A DNA stretch of 64,000 nucleotides, from positions 1-64,000 of the forward strand of contig NZ_JAACYW010000017.1 of the NCBI RefSeq assembly GCF_015356825.1, written 5' to 3'. Source of the stretch: Catenulispora rubra (GTDB lineage Bacteria > Actinomycetota > Actinomycetes > Streptomycetales > Catenulisporaceae). Positions 58,401 to 64,000 of the stretch are shown here, one piece after another (the stretch's first letter is position 1; every line of letters starts with the position of its first letter). Under the pieces are notes generated by a model that did no database searches, was not told the origin of the DNA, and saw only the letters and a list, made by a program, of their open reading frames with translations. The position numbers were made by a program, and so were the translations under genes.

Positions 58401-61400
58401 TGGCCGGTCATGTCGGCGGTTCGATGGCTGACACGACGGTGATGGGTGCCGAGTACTGGTACGACAACTTGGCCGGCACGGTCGATTTCCACGCCGCCAC
58501 GCGTGCTCTGCTCGGTGATGGCCACACGTTGTTTGTCGAGGCCAGCCCGCATCCGGTGTTGACCGGTGCGGTGCAGGAGACGGCCGAGGAGTACGCGGTC
58601 GCTGTCACCGGCACTCTGCGCCGCGAGGACGACAGCTGGGAGCGCGTGCTGGGTTCGCTCGCCACCGCAGGCAGCAACACTGCCGTGGACTGGGCCGGCT
58701 TCTACCCCGGTGCCCACCCTGACGCCCTGGACCTGCCCACTTATCCGTTCCAGCGCGAGCGTTACTGGATCCGGCCGACCACCGGCACCGACCCCGAGGC
58801 CGTCGGCCTGCACTCCGCCGGCCACGGTCTGCTCGGCGCCGCGGTCGACCTCGCCGACGGAGAGGGCCACCTGTTCACCGGCCGTCTGTCGCTGCGCGAC
58901 CAGCCCTGGCTGAACGACCACGCCGTCCACGACGTCCCGCTGTTGCCGGGCACGGCGTTCGTTGAGCTGGCCCTCCACGCCGGGCAGGCCTCCGGCGCGC
59001 CCTGCGTCGCAGAGCTCGCGATCGAGGCGCCCCTCACCCTTCCGGCCGGCGGCGCGCTCCAGCTCCAGGTGCACGTGGCGGCCGCAGACGGCGACGGCCG
59101 CCGGACCCTGGCCATCCACTCCCGGCCGAGCGACGCCGAATCCGACGCGCCGTGGTCCCGTCATGCCACCGGCGTGCTGACGTCGCAGGACGCTGCCGTC
59201 CCGGACTGGGACGCGTGGGCCGGGACGGCGGTCTGGCCTCCGGCCGGTGCGGCCCCGGTACCCGTCGCAGACCTCTACGACCGCCTCGCCGACCTCGGCT
59301 ACCACTACGGCCCGGCCTTCCAGGGCCTGACCGCGGCCTGGCGGCTCGGCGACCCGGACACCGGAACCCTCTTCGCTGAGGTGAGCCTTCCGGCTGACCT
59401 CGCCGACCTCGCCGACTCCGACACCGACGGCTACGGCATCCATCCGGTCCTGTTCGACGCCGCACTCCATCCGATCGCGGTCGCCGGGACCGAGGAGGTG
59501 CTGCTTCCCTTCGCCTGGTCCGACGTGCGGCTCCACGCCGTGGGCGCCCGGTCCCTGCGCGTGCGGATCAGCCGGTCCGAGGCCGGGACGCTGAGCGTGC
59601 AGCTCGCCGATCCGGACGGCCGCGCGGTCGCCGAGGTGGGATCGCTGGCCGTGCGGCCGCTTCCCGCCGGGCAGCTGACGGCCGCGCCGGCAACGGATGA
59701 TCGCCTGTTCCAGGTGGCCTGGACAGCTATTCCCGCCGCGGAAGGTGCGGGACTGCCCGGCTACGCCGTGATCACGAGCCGCCAGGACCTGGTCGCGCTG
59801 CTGGCCGACGACACCACTGGCGTCCCCGAGCTGGTCGTCGCCACGGGCTTGCTGGAGTTGTCCGACGCTGTCGGGGACGTTCCGGCCGCCACCCGCGCCG
59901 CCGTCCAGTACGCGCTCGACTTGTCGCAGACCTGGCTGGCCGAGGCGCGGCTGGCCGGAAGCCGGCTCGTGTTCCTCACCAAGGGAGCGGTCGCGGTCGA
60001 TCCCGATACCGAGTCGCCCGCCCTCGCCGGCGCCGCAGCCTGGGGTTTGCTGCGCGCGGCACAGAGTGAGAACCCTGACCGCTTCACCCTGATCGATCTG
60101 GACGACGCCGCCACGTCCCTGGGAGCGGCGCTGGCGAGCGCCGAACCGCAGATCGCCGTCCGCAGCAGGGACGGCGACAGCCCTTTGTCCTATGTCCCTC
60201 GCCTCGTCAGGGCGACCCGGCCCGACTCCGAACCGAGCGGACCGATGGAGGGCGGCACGGTACTGATCACCGGTGGCACCGGAACCTTGGGCCGGTTGCT
60301 CGCACGCCACTACGCCGAGGCCGGTCGGGCCAGCCATGTCGTGCTGGTCAGTCGGCGGGGAGCAGATGCGCCCGGCGCGTCGGAGCTGGCTGCCGAGCTG
60401 GCCGGACTCGACGTGGGAGTCACCTTCGCCGCCTGCGATGCCGCCGATCGCGACGCCTTGGCCGCTGTGCTGGCCGCGATTCCGGATGAGCATCCGTTGA
60501 CGGCCGTGGTCCATGCCGCCGGAGTGCTGGACGACGGTGTCCTGACCTCGTTGACCGCCGAGCGCGTGGACCGGGTGCTTCGTCCGAAGGTGGATGCGGC
60601 CTGGAACCTGCATGAGCTGACCCGAGACAGCGATCTGACCGAGTTCGTGCTGTTCTCGTCGTTGGCTGGAGTGCTGGGTAATCCAGGTCAGGCCAACTAT
60701 GCGGCGGCGAACGTCTTCCTGGACGCGCTGGCCGAGCGCCGCAGGGCCGAGGGTCTGCCGGCCGTCTCGCTGGCCTGGGGTCAGTGGTCTGAGCGCAGCG
60801 GCATGACCGGTCATCTGGACGATGCGCAGGTAGCGCGGCTGTCCCGGCTGGGCGTCGAGCCGGTCACTGCGCAGGAAGGTCTGGCGCTGTTCGACGCCGC
60901 CTTGCGCACGGATGCCGCTTGCCTGGTCCCGGCCCGGATCGTCCCGGCGACGCTGCGTACGCAGGCGGAGAACGGCACCCTGCCGGTCCTGCTCCGAGGC
61001 CTCGTCCGCGCGCCGATGCGCCGGGCTGCCGAGGCCGGAACCGGCGCCGGTACCCTCCGCGACCGCCTGGCAGGGCTGTCTCCCGCCGAGGCCGAGGACG
61101 TCCTACTGAGCATCGTCCGCACCACCGTCGCGGTAGTCCTGGGCCACTCCACCCCGGACACCGTCCCGACGGACCAGGCGTTCCGGGACTTCGGGTTCGA
61201 CTCGCTCACCGCGGTCGAGCTGCGCAACCGGCTCAACGCCGCCACCGGTCTGCGGCTGTCCGCGACGCTGATCTTCGACCATCCGACCCCGCGGCAGGTG
61301 GCCTCCTACCTCGCCAGCATGATCGCCCCGGCGGCCGGCTCGGTGCCGAAGGCTCTGCCAGCCGTCGCCGTAGCTGCCGCCGACGAGCCGATCGCCATCG

Positions 61401-64000
61401 TGGCGCTCGGATGCCGGTACCCGGGAGGCGTGCGCTCCGCGGAAGACCTGTGGACGCTGGTGGCCTCCGAGACCGACGCCGTCGCAGAGTTCCCGGCCGA
61501 TCGTGGCTGGGACATCGAGGCGCTGTACGACCCCGAGCCGGGAAAGCCGGGCAAGTCCTACACGTCGCGCGGTGCGTTCCTCTACGACGCCGCCGCCTTC
61601 GACCCGGCCTTCTTCGGCATCAGCCCGCGCGAGGCGCTGGCCATGGATCCCCAGCAACGACTCTTGCTCGAAGTCGCCTGGGAAACCCTCGAACACGCAG
61701 GCATCGACCCGGCCAGCCTGCGGGCGACTCCGACCGGGGTCTTCGCCGGCGTCATGTACGGGGACTACGGCTCGCGCCTGAGCTCCGTTCCGGAGGAGTT
61801 GCAGGGCTACGTCGGCAACGGCAGCGCGGGCAGCGTCGCCTCCGGACGCGTCTCCTACACCTTCGGGTTCGAGGGTCCGGCCGTGACCGTCGACACCGCC
61901 TGCTCTTCCTCCCTGGTGGCGATCCACCTGGCCGCGCAGGCGCTCCGCAGTGGCGAGTGCTCGCTGGCGCTGGCCGGCGGGGTCACTGTCATGGCGACAC
62001 CTGGCCTGTTCACCGAGATGAGCCGGCAGCGTGGCCTGTCGGCGGACGGCCGGTGCAAGTCCTTCGCGGCCGCCGCCGACGGCGCCGGCTGGGGTGAAGG
62101 CGTCGGGCTGCTGTTGCTGGAGCGCCTTTCCGACGCGCGCAAGAACGGCCACGAGGTGCTGGCGGTGGTGCGGGGCAGCGCGGTGAACCAGGACGGCGCC
62201 AGCAACGGTCTGACCGCCCCGAACGGTCCCTCGCAGGAGCGGGTGATCCGCCAGGCCCTGGCCAACTCCCGGCTGACCCCCGATGAGATCGACGCGGTCG
62301 AGGGGCACGGCACCGGCACCACCCTCGGCGACCCGATCGAGGCGCAGGCGCTGATCGCGACCTACGGCCAGGACCGGCCCGAGGACCGTCCGCTGTGGCT
62401 GGGTTCGCTGAAGTCGAACATCGGCCACACCCAGGCCGCCTCCGGGGTCGGCGGCGTCATCAAGATGGTCATGGCCATGCGGCACGGCCAACTGCCCAGG
62501 ACGCTGCACGTCGACGCCCCCACCCCGCACGTCGGCTGGGAGGCCGGAGCCGTCGAACTGCTCACGCAGGCGCAGACCTGGCCCGACACCGGTAGGCCGC
62601 GCCGCGCCGGGGTCTCCTCGTTCGGCGTCAGCGGTACCAACGCGCACGTGATCATCGAGCAGGGTCCGGAGCTGGCGAACACGGCCGACCGGCGCGCGCC
62701 GGAGCCGTCGGCGCCGCGCGTGGCGACCGACGGGGCGCTGCCTTGGCTGGTGTCGGCGAAGTCGCCGGCCGCGCTGGCCGACCAGGCGCGGCGGCTGCTC
62801 GACCACCTCGACGGTCATCCGGAGCCGACACCGGCGCAGGTGGGTCACGCGCTGGTGGGGCGTCCGGCCTTCGACCATCGCGCCGTGGTGATCGGCCGGG
62901 AGCCGGCGGACTTCCGCGGCGGCCTGGCGGCGCTGGCTGCCGATGATCCTTCGGCGCATGTCGTGACCGGTACGGTCCCGGCCCGGTCGGGCAAGACGGT
63001 GTTCGTCTTCCCGGGTCAGGGTTCTCAGTGGGTGGGCATGGGTGTCGAGCTGATGAGCTCCTCGCCGGTGTTCGCCGAGTCGATGCGGGCTTGTGCGGCG
63101 GCGTTGGAGCCCTTCGTCGGCTGGGATCTGATCGAGGCACTGTCGCAGGCCGCTGAGTTGGAGCGGGTCGATGTCGTCCAGCCTGCGTTGTGGGCGGTCA
63201 TGGTGTCGCTGGCCCGGCTCTGGGAGTCGCTGGGTGTGACGCCGGATGCGGTGGTGGGCCACTCGCAGGGCGAGATCGCCGCCGCGCACATCGCCGGGGT
63301 GCTGTCGTTGGAGGACGCGGCGCGGCTCGTCGCACTGCGCAGTCGGGCCCTGATCCGCCTGCGCGGGCTCGGCAGGATGCTGACCGTGCTCGCGCCCGAG
63401 GAGCGGGTGCGGGCGATGCTTGACGCCGGGGACGGCAGCTTGTCGATCGCCGCGGTCAACGGCCCGGCGACGGTGACGGTGTCCGGCTCGGTGCCCGCGA
63501 TGGCCGAGTTCAACGCCGCGCTTCGCAAGGCTCGGATGAGGCGCTGGGAGCTGCCGGGGGTGGACTTCGCGGCACACTCCGCGCAGGTGCGGGAGCTGCG
63601 CGAGGAGCTGCTGGAGGTGCTGGCCCCGATCCGGCCGCGTGCGGCGACGGTCGCGTTCTACTCCACGGTGGCCGGTCTGGTCGGCGCGCCGATGGCCGAC
63701 ACGACGGTGATGGACGCCGAGTACTGGTACGAGAACCTGGCCAACACGGTCGACTTCCAGGGCGCCACCCGCGCCCTGCTCGACGCCGGGCACACGCTGT
63801 TCGTCGAGGTCAGCCCGCACCCGGTGCTCACCAGCGCGGTGGAGGAGACCGTCGAGCAGCAGGCCGACGCAACCGAGATCGTCGAGCCCGCCGTCACCGG
63901 CACGCTGCGTCGTGACGACGACAGCTGGGACCGCGTGCTCACCTCGCTGGCCACCGCCGGAACCCACGCCGCCGTGGACTGGGCCGGCTTCTATCCCGCG
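36989..64000 (+). CDS. Giant modular type I PKS, four complete modules plus KS-AT (partial)
   Basis: A single frame opens at GTG 36989, with GGGGAGG upstream, and stays open to the window edge: 27,012 bases, 9004 codons. It begins with a coiled-coil docking segment ([19 protein letters not shown]) to receive the loading protein. Order: module 1 KS-AT-DH-ER-KR-ACP, module 2 the same, module 3 the same, module 4 KS-AT-DH-KR-ACP, module 5 KS-AT then off the edge. All five KS have the Cys of DTACSSSL, and all four KR have intact TGxxGxLG, Ser and Tyr. The 3' end is outside the window. Few PKS polypeptides exceed this length, so it is worth checking that the frame really is continuous. Confidence 0.95.
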   Translation, partial: MDEVDKLRSYLRRAVDDAQALRRRTRELEEAAREPLAIVGMACRFPGDVRSPEDLWRVVSDGVDAISGFPTDRGWDLTKLLDPDPERSGTSSVASGGFLSEAAEFDAGFFGISPREATAMDPQQRVLLETAWEAFERAGIDPDGLRGSKTGVFVGATNLEYGARLQDGAEGFDGYLLTGTSASVISGRVAYALGLQGPAVTVDTACSSSLVALHQAAQALRRGECELALAGGVAIMATPGMFVEFSRQHGLAADGRCKPFAAAADGTAWAEGAGLLVLERLSDARERGHRVLAVIRGSAINQDGASNGLTAPNGLAQEQVIREALTAAGLSADEVDAVEAHGTGTTLGDPIEAEALIATYGQDRPEGRPLWLGSLKSNIGHTQAASGVGGVIKMVMALQHGVLPRTIHVDEPSRHVDWESGAVELLTEAQTWPETDRPRRAGVSSFGISGTNAHVIIESAPDADVGAEADASAPDTPEVVPWVISAADPQALRAQAARLASWAAGDVPIAAVGAALAGDRAMLDHRAVVVGADRDELVANLRTVAEGASALGAVTGSGPVGTAGRAGTAGPAGSAGPVALLFAGQGSQRPGMGAGLAAAFPVFAEALEEICRVLDPLLEHPIRPTMFSDPEGVLDQTGMTQPALFAFEVAFHRLLSWLGVGGDVLAGHSVGEIAAAHVAGVFSLSDACALVAARARLMQALPEGGAMLAVEAAEPDVRPLLGAGLDLAAVNGPSQVVVSGTQTAVAAMAADLDARGVRNRRLRVSHAFHSELMKPMLAEFASVVAGLTLAEPRMALVSALTGRAVRAGEMTDPAYWVRHVRETVRFADAVHAMRDAGARTFVEVGPSGVLMATATAAVEQDPAADVALLALLRPDQDEARALVTGLGRLHVQGVPVDWRSYLAGWDAQRVELPTYAFQHRRYWLRTPAATDADGLGQSSAKHGLLGAAVALAGSDEVLLTGRLSLGSHPWLGDHRVGAAAVVPGTALVELAMRAGDEVGAAGVEELTLQAPLVVPERGGVQIQVVVGAPDEAGRREVGVHSQPTGSAVGDPWVQHAEGTLASETVGSGSQGSDLRQWPPAGAVPVEPDAEFEDLAPTGLHYGPAFRGLRAVWRRDDELFAEVELPEDVEWSGFGLHPALFDAALHAIWFGDLVAHPDAPLLPFSWRGVSLLATGATALRVRLTSVGADTISLDIADGSGAPVATVSALHLREASVDQLERASAAIGDSLFRMEWSPVPAGAPDPAAGTGTWAVLGDDPGLGFSQSVPTYPDLEALGAAVEAGAAMPDHVLLPCLPGEFGDGGSQVAHAARQAAHQVLDVVRTWLDDQRFADSSLVVLTRRAVAAGDPAGSLDLAAAPLWGLLRTARSENPGRFVLADVDELAGSGDLVLAGAKLGEFAVRDGELRVPGLARAASSGALQVPHGVSAWRLDVAERGSLDALRVIERSDVSGPLGPGEVRVGIRAAGVNFRDALNVLGMYPGEAGLLGLEGAGVVLQTGPGVTDLAPGDRVMGLFPGAFGPVAVADRRMMAPVPAGWSFAEAATAPVVYLTAYHGLVDLAGLRAGESVLIHAAAGGVGMAATQLARHLGAEVYGTASPGKWDALRSWGLEGAHVASSRTLDFEHAFLTATDGRGVDVVLDSLAREFVDASLRLLLRGGRFLEMGKTDIRDADQVAADHPGVQYQAFDLMDVGPDRIAEMFQALAGLFESGSLRPLPFAAWDVRRAPNALRHLNQARNVGKVVLTVPSAPDPDGTVLVTGASGALGGLLARHLVAARGVRRLVLLSRRGADAPGAAELVAELEALGATARFEACDAADRQALAAVIASIGPDHPLTGVVHAAGVVDDGVIGSLSAPRVDAVMRPKVDAAWHLHELTRGLDLSMFVLFSSVSATFGSAGQANYAAANAFLDVLAAHRHGLGLRATSLAWGPWAQTSALMAAMSGVDHERLARGGMIPLSAEHGMALFDAADAPGEAVLLPVHLDLARLRAEGDAVRPLLRRLVRAPGRRRAEQAARAGRAGAGVGGADVATRLAGLSAEQATAEVLEVVRASVADVLGHSRADALDPGRTFRESGFDSLTAVELRNRLAAETGLRLPATLVFDYPTPAELGEFLRAELVGDIVEADVAVSQNTVSPAASADADADADPIAIVGMSCRYAGGVESPEGLWELVARGGDAIGAFPADRGWAEDLYDPDPGAAGKSYAREGGFLYGAGEFDAAFFGISPREAVAMDPQQRLLLEASWEAFEDAGIDPAGLRGSRTGVFTGLIYHDYAQGGAATPGTEGYLSTGGSGGVASGRVSYTFGLEGPAVTVDTACSSSLVALHWAVQALRSGECDLALAGGVTVMATPDTFVDFSRQRGLARDGRCKAFSDDADGTGWGEGVGVLLVERLSEAERKGHRVLALVRGSAINQDGASNGLTAPNGPSQQRVIRQALANAGLTTADVDVVEAHGTGTTLGDPIEAQALLATYGRGRPADRPLLIGSVKSNIGHTQAAAGVAGVIKMVEAMRHGVVPESLYVGEPSSHVDWSAGAVEPVRAATPWPEVGRPRRAGVSSFGFSGTNAHVIVEQAPQGAESVAVPEPVTTTDGTLPWVVSAKSPEALADQARRLLEHLDRNPEVAPTEVGHALLGRSVFEQRAVVIGRKSADFRGGLAALAAGDPSAHVVTGAAPGRLSKTVFVFPGQGSQWLGMGVGLMGSSLVFAESMRACAAALEPFTGWDLIEALSGDLDRVDVVQPALWAVMVSLARLWESLGVTPDAVVGHSQGEIAAAHIAGVLSLEDSARIVALRSKSLAGIAGRGGMVSVPLAASDAEDLIAPWSGRLAIATVNGPSSTVVAGEIEAVDEFLVHCEAEGVRARRIPVDYASHTAQVQALRGELLEVLAPVAPQQATVAFYSTVAGHVGGSMADTTVMGAEYWYDNLASTVDFHAATRALLEDGHLLFVEASPHPVLTGAIQEAAEEYAVAVTGTLRRDDDSWDRLLASVATAATHTAVDWAAFYPATRPGHLGLPTYPFQRQRYWIERTSGSADPHSMGLRAAEHGLLGAAVVLADGEGRLFTGRLSLRSHPWLADHAVHSPLLPGTALAELALHAGEAVEAPWLEDLVLEAPLVIPASGGVHLQVYVSAADDDGRRALTIHSQPDGAAPEDAWTRHATGVLTSQAAAVPDWDEWAGPAVWPPAGTTSVSVADLYDRLADLGYHYGPAFQGLTAAWRAGDTLYAEVALPADLADADQYGIHPALFDAALHPIAATGPDPDAGQVLLPFAWSDVRLHAVGARTLRVQIAPADAGAVRVRLADPAGQPVAEVGSLAMRPLSVAEPATAEASAVTENLFRLAWTPVSATGSSAAGRVVFLVRDVPEALVDVWPDAAVVASRSELAALAAGAVAAVPDLVVATGLMENSGLAEGDVPGSVREAAQYALETAQAWLADEAFADSRLLMLTRGAVAVGSEQRTDLASAPVWGLLRSAQTENPGRLVLVDIDEDPRSLQALPAALAIGDGDGDGDAQFAVREGVVLVPRLVRAGAAGGALMPPPGRTPWRLDVTSRETLDALSLVPAPESAQPLLPHQIRVSVRAAGLNFRDVLIALGVYPGAASMGMEGAGVVTEVGSDVAGLRPGDRVTGLMAGAFGPVAVTDHRLVVRVPDAWSFQDAASVPTVFVTAYHGLVNLAGVQPGESVLVHAAAGGVGMAAVQLAWHLGAEVYGTASAGKWDALRASGLDEGHIASSRTLEFEQRFLAATGGRGVDVVLDSLAGEFVDASLRLLPRGGRFIEMGKTDLRDPQAVARAHPGVDYQAFDLAAAALADPDLFQRMLAEVVALFERGALTLSPVRTWDIRRAPDAFRTLSQAQHVGKLVLTMPPEWDPQGTVLITGGTGTLGAQIARHVAATGRAGHLVLLGRRGPAAPGAAELVAELTASGVAVTISACDAADRDALAAVLDAIPAEHPLTAVVHAAGVLDDGLVGGLTAERLRIVFRPKVDAAWNLHELTRDADLAAFVLFSSMAGVLGSPGQGNYAAANVFLDALAEYRHAQGLAATSLAWGLWEQRSAMTGEVDQEDLARLGRFGLLPLRSQDGVALFDAAVALDEPTVVPARVDVARLARAQGSGAGSGVGSVPAVLRALMPSRAVRRVAAVGGPVAGRRFAGMSAADVERELLDLVRAHAAAVLGHAAVDQIRPDGAFRELGFDSLSAVELRNRLASLFDVRLSATAVFDYPTPVALARFLRSELSGEPVSVAGPVAAAMALDEPVAIVGIGIRLPGGVSSPEDLWDLVVSGREAIGGMPTDRGWDVEGLYDPDPDRHGKTYAREGGFLYDAAEFDAGFFGISPREATAMDPQQRLLLEVAWEAFERAGIRPESVRGSQTGVFVGAIAQDYGSMTTPGFDGYLLTGRTTSVISGRLAYALGLEGPAITVDTACSSSLVALHQASQALRQGECSLAVAGGVSVMATPGLFTEFSRQRGLAADGRIKAFAEAADGTGWGEGVGVVLLERLSDALEKGHQVYAVVQGSAVNQDGASNGLTAPNGPSQERVIRQALANSRLTPDEVDAVEAHGTGTTLGDPIEAQALIATYGQNRSEDRPLWLGSLKSNVGHTMAAAGIAGVIKMVMALQHETLPMTLRVDAPTSHVDWSAGAVELLTETRAWPDPGRPRRAGVSSFGISGTNAHLILEQAPEAADAETPEPATSTDGTVPWVLSAKSPEALAEQARQLLGRLDVRPELTPSQVGHALLGRSVLEQRAVVIGRESADFRDGLAALAAGDPSARVVTGRGVTESGKTVFVFPGQGSQWLGMGVELMGSSLVFAESMRACAAALEPFTGWDLIEALSGDLDRVDVVQPALWAVMVSLARLWESFGVTPDAVVGHSQGEIAAAHIAGVLSLEDSARIVALRSKSLAGIAGRGGMVSVPLAASDAESLIAPWSDRLAIATVNGPSSTVVAGEIEAVDEFLVHCEAEGVRARRIPVDYASHTAQVRELRQELLEVLAPVEAHQATVAFYSTVSSHVGGSMADTTVMGAEYWYDNLASTVDFHAATRSLLDDGHVLFVEASPHPVLTGAVQEAAEEYAVAVTGTLRRDDDSWDRLLASLAVAATHTTVDWAGFYPGTHPSALDLPTYPFQRERFWLPASESVGSAVASGQAAVEHPLLGAVVELAGSDGVVLTGRLALSSLSWLADHAVAGSVLLPGAAFVELALRAGDEVGADLVEELTLQAPLVLAETGEVQLRVEVGEPDEAGRRVVEVHSRPGGAVVGSPWTCHAAGVLATGGAQSPWDAREWPPTGATVVAAPDGGWYLWLAATGYEYGPAFQGLQAVWRRGDEVFAEVQLPTDRHAEATAFGIHPAVLDAALHAALVTGAEDEPLRLPFAWTDVRLHATGATSVRVRLAAAGRDALRVDVADADGAPVASVGSLAMRPVEADRLGGMRDALFRMEWVSRPAPAPAAAAASLALVGEDGLGLGGVAAIRCTDLAELDASAGHDFVLAAFSGAVALSDGAGSGAAAFSGAVALSDGAGSGAAAFSGAVALSDGAGSGAAAFSGTAVLSDGAGSGAAAFSGTAVLSDGAASGAAAFSGTALSDGDFSSDSARAELLKALSLVQAWLGDERFEGMRLAVVTRGAVAAGDTRQPDLSTAPVWGLLRSAQAENPGRFVLVDLDEDERSVQALPAALAGGEPQFAIRAGELLVPRLVRAAPGSVLTPPPGQAAWRLDATVPGTLDALSLVPAPDAVRPLLPHEVRVAVRAAGLNFRDVLIALGVYPGAASMGNEGAGTVVEVGSAVADLAVGDRVMGLIPGAFGPLAVVDRRLVAPVPADWDFEQAASATTVFLTALYALTDLAGLRAGERLLVHAAAGGVGMAAVQLARHLGAEVYGTASEGKWDVLRAAGLDDERIASSRTAEFESRFGTATAGAGMDVVLDSLSGELVDASLRLLPRGGRFIEMGKTDVRDPGQIAQRHAGVHYRAFDLMEAGPDRIAELLAELVDLFEAGTLRPLPVRASDIRRAAEAFRFMSQARHVGKLVLTIPPAPDPQGTVLITGGTGTLGGLLARHYAQAGRAGHVVLVSRRGADAPGASELAAELAGLGVGTTFAACDAADRDALAAVMAAIPSEHPLTAVVHAAGVLDDGLLTSLTAERVDRVFRPKADAAWNLHELTRDADLAEFVLFSSMAGVLGSPGQGNYAAANVFLDALAEYRRGQGLAATSLAWGLWEQRSAMTGDVDWEDLARFGRFGLLPLRSAEGVALFDAAVALDEPTVVPARMDVARLARAQGSDAGSVPVVLGALVPSRAVRRVAAAGGGSAAGRKYAGMSAADVEHELLDLVRAHAATVLGHAAPDQIRPDSAFRELGFDSLSAVELRNRLTSVIDVRMSATAVFDYPTPALMARYLRGEVLRDATPVAEPTAAAVTLDEPVAIVGVGVRLPGGVGSPEQLWELVVSGAEAIGGMPTDRGWDVEGLYDPDPDRPGKTYAREGGFLYDAADFDAGFFGISPREATAMDPQQRLLLEVAWEAFERAGIRPESVRGSQAGVFIGAVAQDYGSMTTPGFDGYVLTGRTTSVISGRLAYFLGLEGPAITVDTACSSSLVALHQASQALRQGECSLAVAGGVSVMATPGLFTEFSRQRGLAADGRIKAFAEAADGTGWGEGVGVLLLERLSDARRNGHQVLAVVRGSAVNQDGASNGLTAPNGPSQERVIRQALANSRLTADEVDAVEGHGTGTTLGDPIEAQALIATYGQNRPEDRPLWLGSLKSNIGHTMAAAGVAGVIKMVMALQHETLPMTLRVDAPSSHVDWSAGSVELLTETRAWPDPGRPRRAGISSFGISGTNAHVIVEQAPQDAELPDVPEPRVATGGVLPWVVSAKSPEALAEQARQLLDHLDARPEAALSQVGHALLGRSVFEHRAVVVGREPGDFRNGLAALAVGDPAVNVVTGKAFAEPGKTVFVFPGQGSQWLGMGVGLMGSSSVFAESMRACAAALEPFTGWDLIEALSGDLDRVDVVQPALWAVMVSLARLWESLGVTPDAVVGHSQGEIAAAHIAGVLSLEDSARIVALRSKSLAGIAGRGGMVSVPVAAADAEDLIARWSGRLAVATVNGPSSTVVAGEIEAVDELLAFCEAEGVQARRIPVDYASHTSQVQVLHDELLELLAPVQARAATVAFYSTVAGHVGGSMADTTVMGAEYWYDNLAGTVDFHAATRALLGDGHTLFVEASPHPVLTGAVQETAEEYAVAVTGTLRREDDSWERVLGSLATAGSNTAVDWAGFYPGAHPDALDLPTYPFQRERYWIRPTTGTDPEAVGLHSAGHGLLGAAVDLADGEGHLFTGRLSLRDQPWLNDHAVHDVPLLPGTAFVELALHAGQASGAPCVAELAIEAPLTLPAGGALQLQVHVAAADGDGRRTLAIHSRPSDAESDAPWSRHATGVLTSQDAAVPDWDAWAGTAVWPPAGAAPVPVADLYDRLADLGYHYGPAFQGLTAAWRLGDPDTGTLFAEVSLPADLADLADSDTDGYGIHPVLFDAALHPIAVAGTEEVLLPFAWSDVRLHAVGARSLRVRISRSEAGTLSVQLADPDGRAVAEVGSLAVRPLPAGQLTAAPATDDRLFQVAWTAIPAAEGAGLPGYAVITSRQDLVALLADDTTGVPELVVATGLLELSDAVGDVPAATRAAVQYALDLSQTWLAEARLAGSRLVFLTKGAVAVDPDTESPALAGAAAWGLLRAAQSENPDRFTLIDLDDAATSLGAALASAEPQIAVRSRDGDSPLSYVPRLVRATRPDSEPSGPMEGGTVLITGGTGTLGRLLARHYAEAGRASHVVLVSRRGADAPGASELAAELAGLDVGVTFAACDAADRDALAAVLAAIPDEHPLTAVVHAAGVLDDGVLTSLTAERVDRVLRPKVDAAWNLHELTRDSDLTEFVLFSSLAGVLGNPGQANYAAANVFLDALAERRRAEGLPAVSLAWGQWSERSGMTGHLDDAQVARLSRLGVEPVTAQEGLALFDAALRTDAACLVPARIVPATLRTQAENGTLPVLLRGLVRAPMRRAAEAGTGAGTLRDRLAGLSPAEAEDVLLSIVRTTVAVVLGHSTPDTVPTDQAFRDFGFDSLTAVELRNRLNAATGLRLSATLIFDHPTPRQVASYLASMIAPAAGSVPKALPAVAVAAADEPIAIVALGCRYPGGVRSAEDLWTLVASETDAVAEFPADRGWDIEALYDPEPGKPGKSYTSRGAFLYDAAAFDPAFFGISPREALAMDPQQRLLLEVAWETLEHAGIDPASLRATPTGVFAGVMYGDYGSRLSSVPEELQGYVGNGSAGSVASGRVSYTFGFEGPAVTVDTACSSSLVAIHLAAQALRSGECSLALAGGVTVMATPGLFTEMSRQRGLSADGRCKSFAAAADGAGWGEGVGLLLLERLSDARKNGHEVLAVVRGSAVNQDGASNGLTAPNGPSQERVIRQALANSRLTPDEIDAVEGHGTGTTLGDPIEAQALIATYGQDRPEDRPLWLGSLKSNIGHTQAASGVGGVIKMVMAMRHGQLPRTLHVDAPTPHVGWEAGAVELLTQAQTWPDTGRPRRAGVSSFGVSGTNAHVIIEQGPELANTADRRAPEPSAPRVATDGALPWLVSAKSPAALADQARRLLDHLDGHPEPTPAQVGHALVGRPAFDHRAVVIGREPADFRGGLAALAADDPSAHVVTGTVPARSGKTVFVFPGQGSQWVGMGVELMSSSPVFAESMRACAAALEPFVGWDLIEALSQAAELERVDVVQPALWAVMVSLARLWESLGVTPDAVVGHSQGEIAAAHIAGVLSLEDAARLVALRSRALIRLRGLGRMLTVLAPEERVRAMLDAGDGSLSIAAVNGPATVTVSGSVPAMAEFNAALRKARMRRWELPGVDFAAHSAQVRELREELLEVLAPIRPRAATVAFYSTVAGLVGAPMADTTVMDAEYWYENLANTVDFQGATRALLDAGHTLFVEVSPHPVLTSAVEETVEQQADATEIVEPAVTGTLRRDDDSWDRVLTSLATAGTHAAVDWAGFYPA
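43415..49702 (+). other. PKS module 2: KS-AT(methylmalonyl)-DH-ER-KR-ACP
   Basis: Spans: KS 43418-44680 (Cys codon 43925), AT 45005-45905, DH 46090-46920, ER 47580-48545, KR 48560-49110, ACP 49400-49640. The AT has GHSQGE and VDYASHTAQ, the methylmalonyl signature. The DH keeps its His (46190), but the following motif is [10 protein letters not shown], one residue shorter than [11 protein letters not shown] in module 4 and without the usual Gly. The Asp (FDAALHP) is present. ER and KR look intact ([14 protein letters not shown]-type). If the DH works, the product is a fully reduced 2-methyl unit. Confidence 0.88.
49703..56142 (+). other. PKS module 3: KS-AT(methylmalonyl)-DH-ER-KR-ACP with repeat insert
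   Basis: Spans: KS 49706-50970 (Cys codon 50210), AT 51290-52190, DH 52370-53200, 51-bp repeat tract 53393-53680, ER 54090-55010, KR 55020-55570, ACP 55840-56090. AT: GHSQGE and VDYASHTAQ, methylmalonyl. [14 protein letters not shown], a full HxxxGxxxxP, with LDAALH Asp. ER loop [21 protein letters not shown] and VLDDG, B-type. The repeat tract inserts Ala/Gly/Ser-rich sequence into the structural region before the ER. Expected step: fully reduced methyl-branched unit. Confidence 0.88.
53393..53680 (+). repeat. 51-bp in-frame tandem repeat inside PKS module 3
   Basis: Five full 51-bp units begin at 53393, 53444, 53495, 53546 and 53597, with a shortened sixth from 53648. Each encodes 17 residues of the form [17 protein letters not shown]. 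Units 1-3 have Gly-Ala-Val-Ala-Leu and units 4-5 Gly-Thr-Ala-Val-Leu, so the array expanded in at least two steps. It lies between DH and ER. No such array is found at the matching place in modules 1, 2 or 4. Confidence 0.95.
56143..61381 (+). other. PKS module 4: KS-AT(methylmalonyl)-DH-KR-ACP
   Basis: Spans: KS 56144-57420 (Cys codon 56657), AT 57740-58630, DH 58790-59650, KR 60250-60800, ACP 61070-61320. The AT has GHSQGE and VDYASHTSQ, methylmalonyl. The DH has [12 protein letters not shown] and FDAALHP. No ER is present: after the structural region the sequence goes directly to the KR motif TGGTGTLG with VLDDG. The KS has EGHGTGT instead of EAHGTGT, probably harmless. Expected product: alpha-methyl, alpha,beta-unsaturated thioester. 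Confidence 0.88.
61382..64000 (+). other. PKS module 5: KS-AT (cut by window end)
   Basis: The KS spans 61385-62660 (Cys codon 61901) and the AT about 62995-63900. The AT keeps GHSQGE, but the specificity motif is VDFAAHSAQ rather than YASH or HAFH, so the extender cannot be assigned. The stretch from about 63310 to 63585 is unlike the other ATs here, while both flanks match them closely, suggesting an exchanged AT segment. Reductive domains and the end of the gene lie outside the window. Confidence 0.85.

Overview
The window is very GC-rich, uses GTG starts freely, and packs genes into operons with 4-base start/stop overlaps. With LmbU-type, TetR and LysR regulators and a modular type I polyketide synthase (PKS), this points to an actinomycete. 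I cannot name the genus from sequence alone. I see no rRNA, tRNA, CRISPR array, transposase or phage gene.

Positions 1-8167 look like a peptidoglycan-recycling locus. A shortened murQ (MurNAc-6-P etherase) faces an operon of an oligopeptide-type ABC importer (binding lipoprotein, two permeases, two ATPases) that ends in anmK (anhydro-MurNAc kinase). An LD-carboxypeptidase lies nearby at 9809. Positions 8291-21761 are mostly housekeeping or accessory metabolism: a methyltransferase/TetR pair, a lactonase-like metallohydrolase, acetaldehyde dehydrogenase with its DUF779 partner, an MFS exporter, 3-hydroxyacyl-CoA dehydrogenase divergent from acyl-CoA dehydrogenase, a LysR/flavoprotein pair and a secreted beta-helix lipoprotein. 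Positions 21762-22516 hold no convincing gene but contain a 160-bp hyphenated palindrome. Positions 22517-27636 hold a TetR/membrane protein/flavin monooxygenase operon divergent from a phosphopantetheinyl transferase, then a PaiB-like protein.

From 27794 to the right edge lies a biosynthetic gene cluster. A canonical type II thioesterase and an L-ornithine-type N-monooxygenase form one leftward operon. A LmbU-family regulator, a P450, an unusual Cys-type thioesterase-like protein, a KSQ loading-module PKS and a giant PKS run rightward. The giant PKS frame is open from 36989 to the window end (9004 codons) and encodes four complete modules plus the KS-AT of a fifth. Modules 1-3 are fully reducing and module 4 makes an alkene. 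The predicted extenders are malonyl, then three methylmalonyl units, then an undetermined one. Collinear reading gives a trimethyl-branched, almost fully reduced chain. Together with the N-hydroxylating enzyme, this suggests a lipid-like polyketide later joined to an N-hydroxy or N-N containing amino acid, with the joining enzymes probably outside the window.

The most notable points are the Cys-for-Ser, His-less thioesterase homologue, the P450 lacking the usual I-helix acid, a 51-bp in-frame tandem repeat in module 3, mosaic AT domains that indicate gene conversion or AT exchange, a short motif shared by the promoters of the monooxygenase and the regulator, and related 9-bp repeats at the 3' ends of two separate genes.
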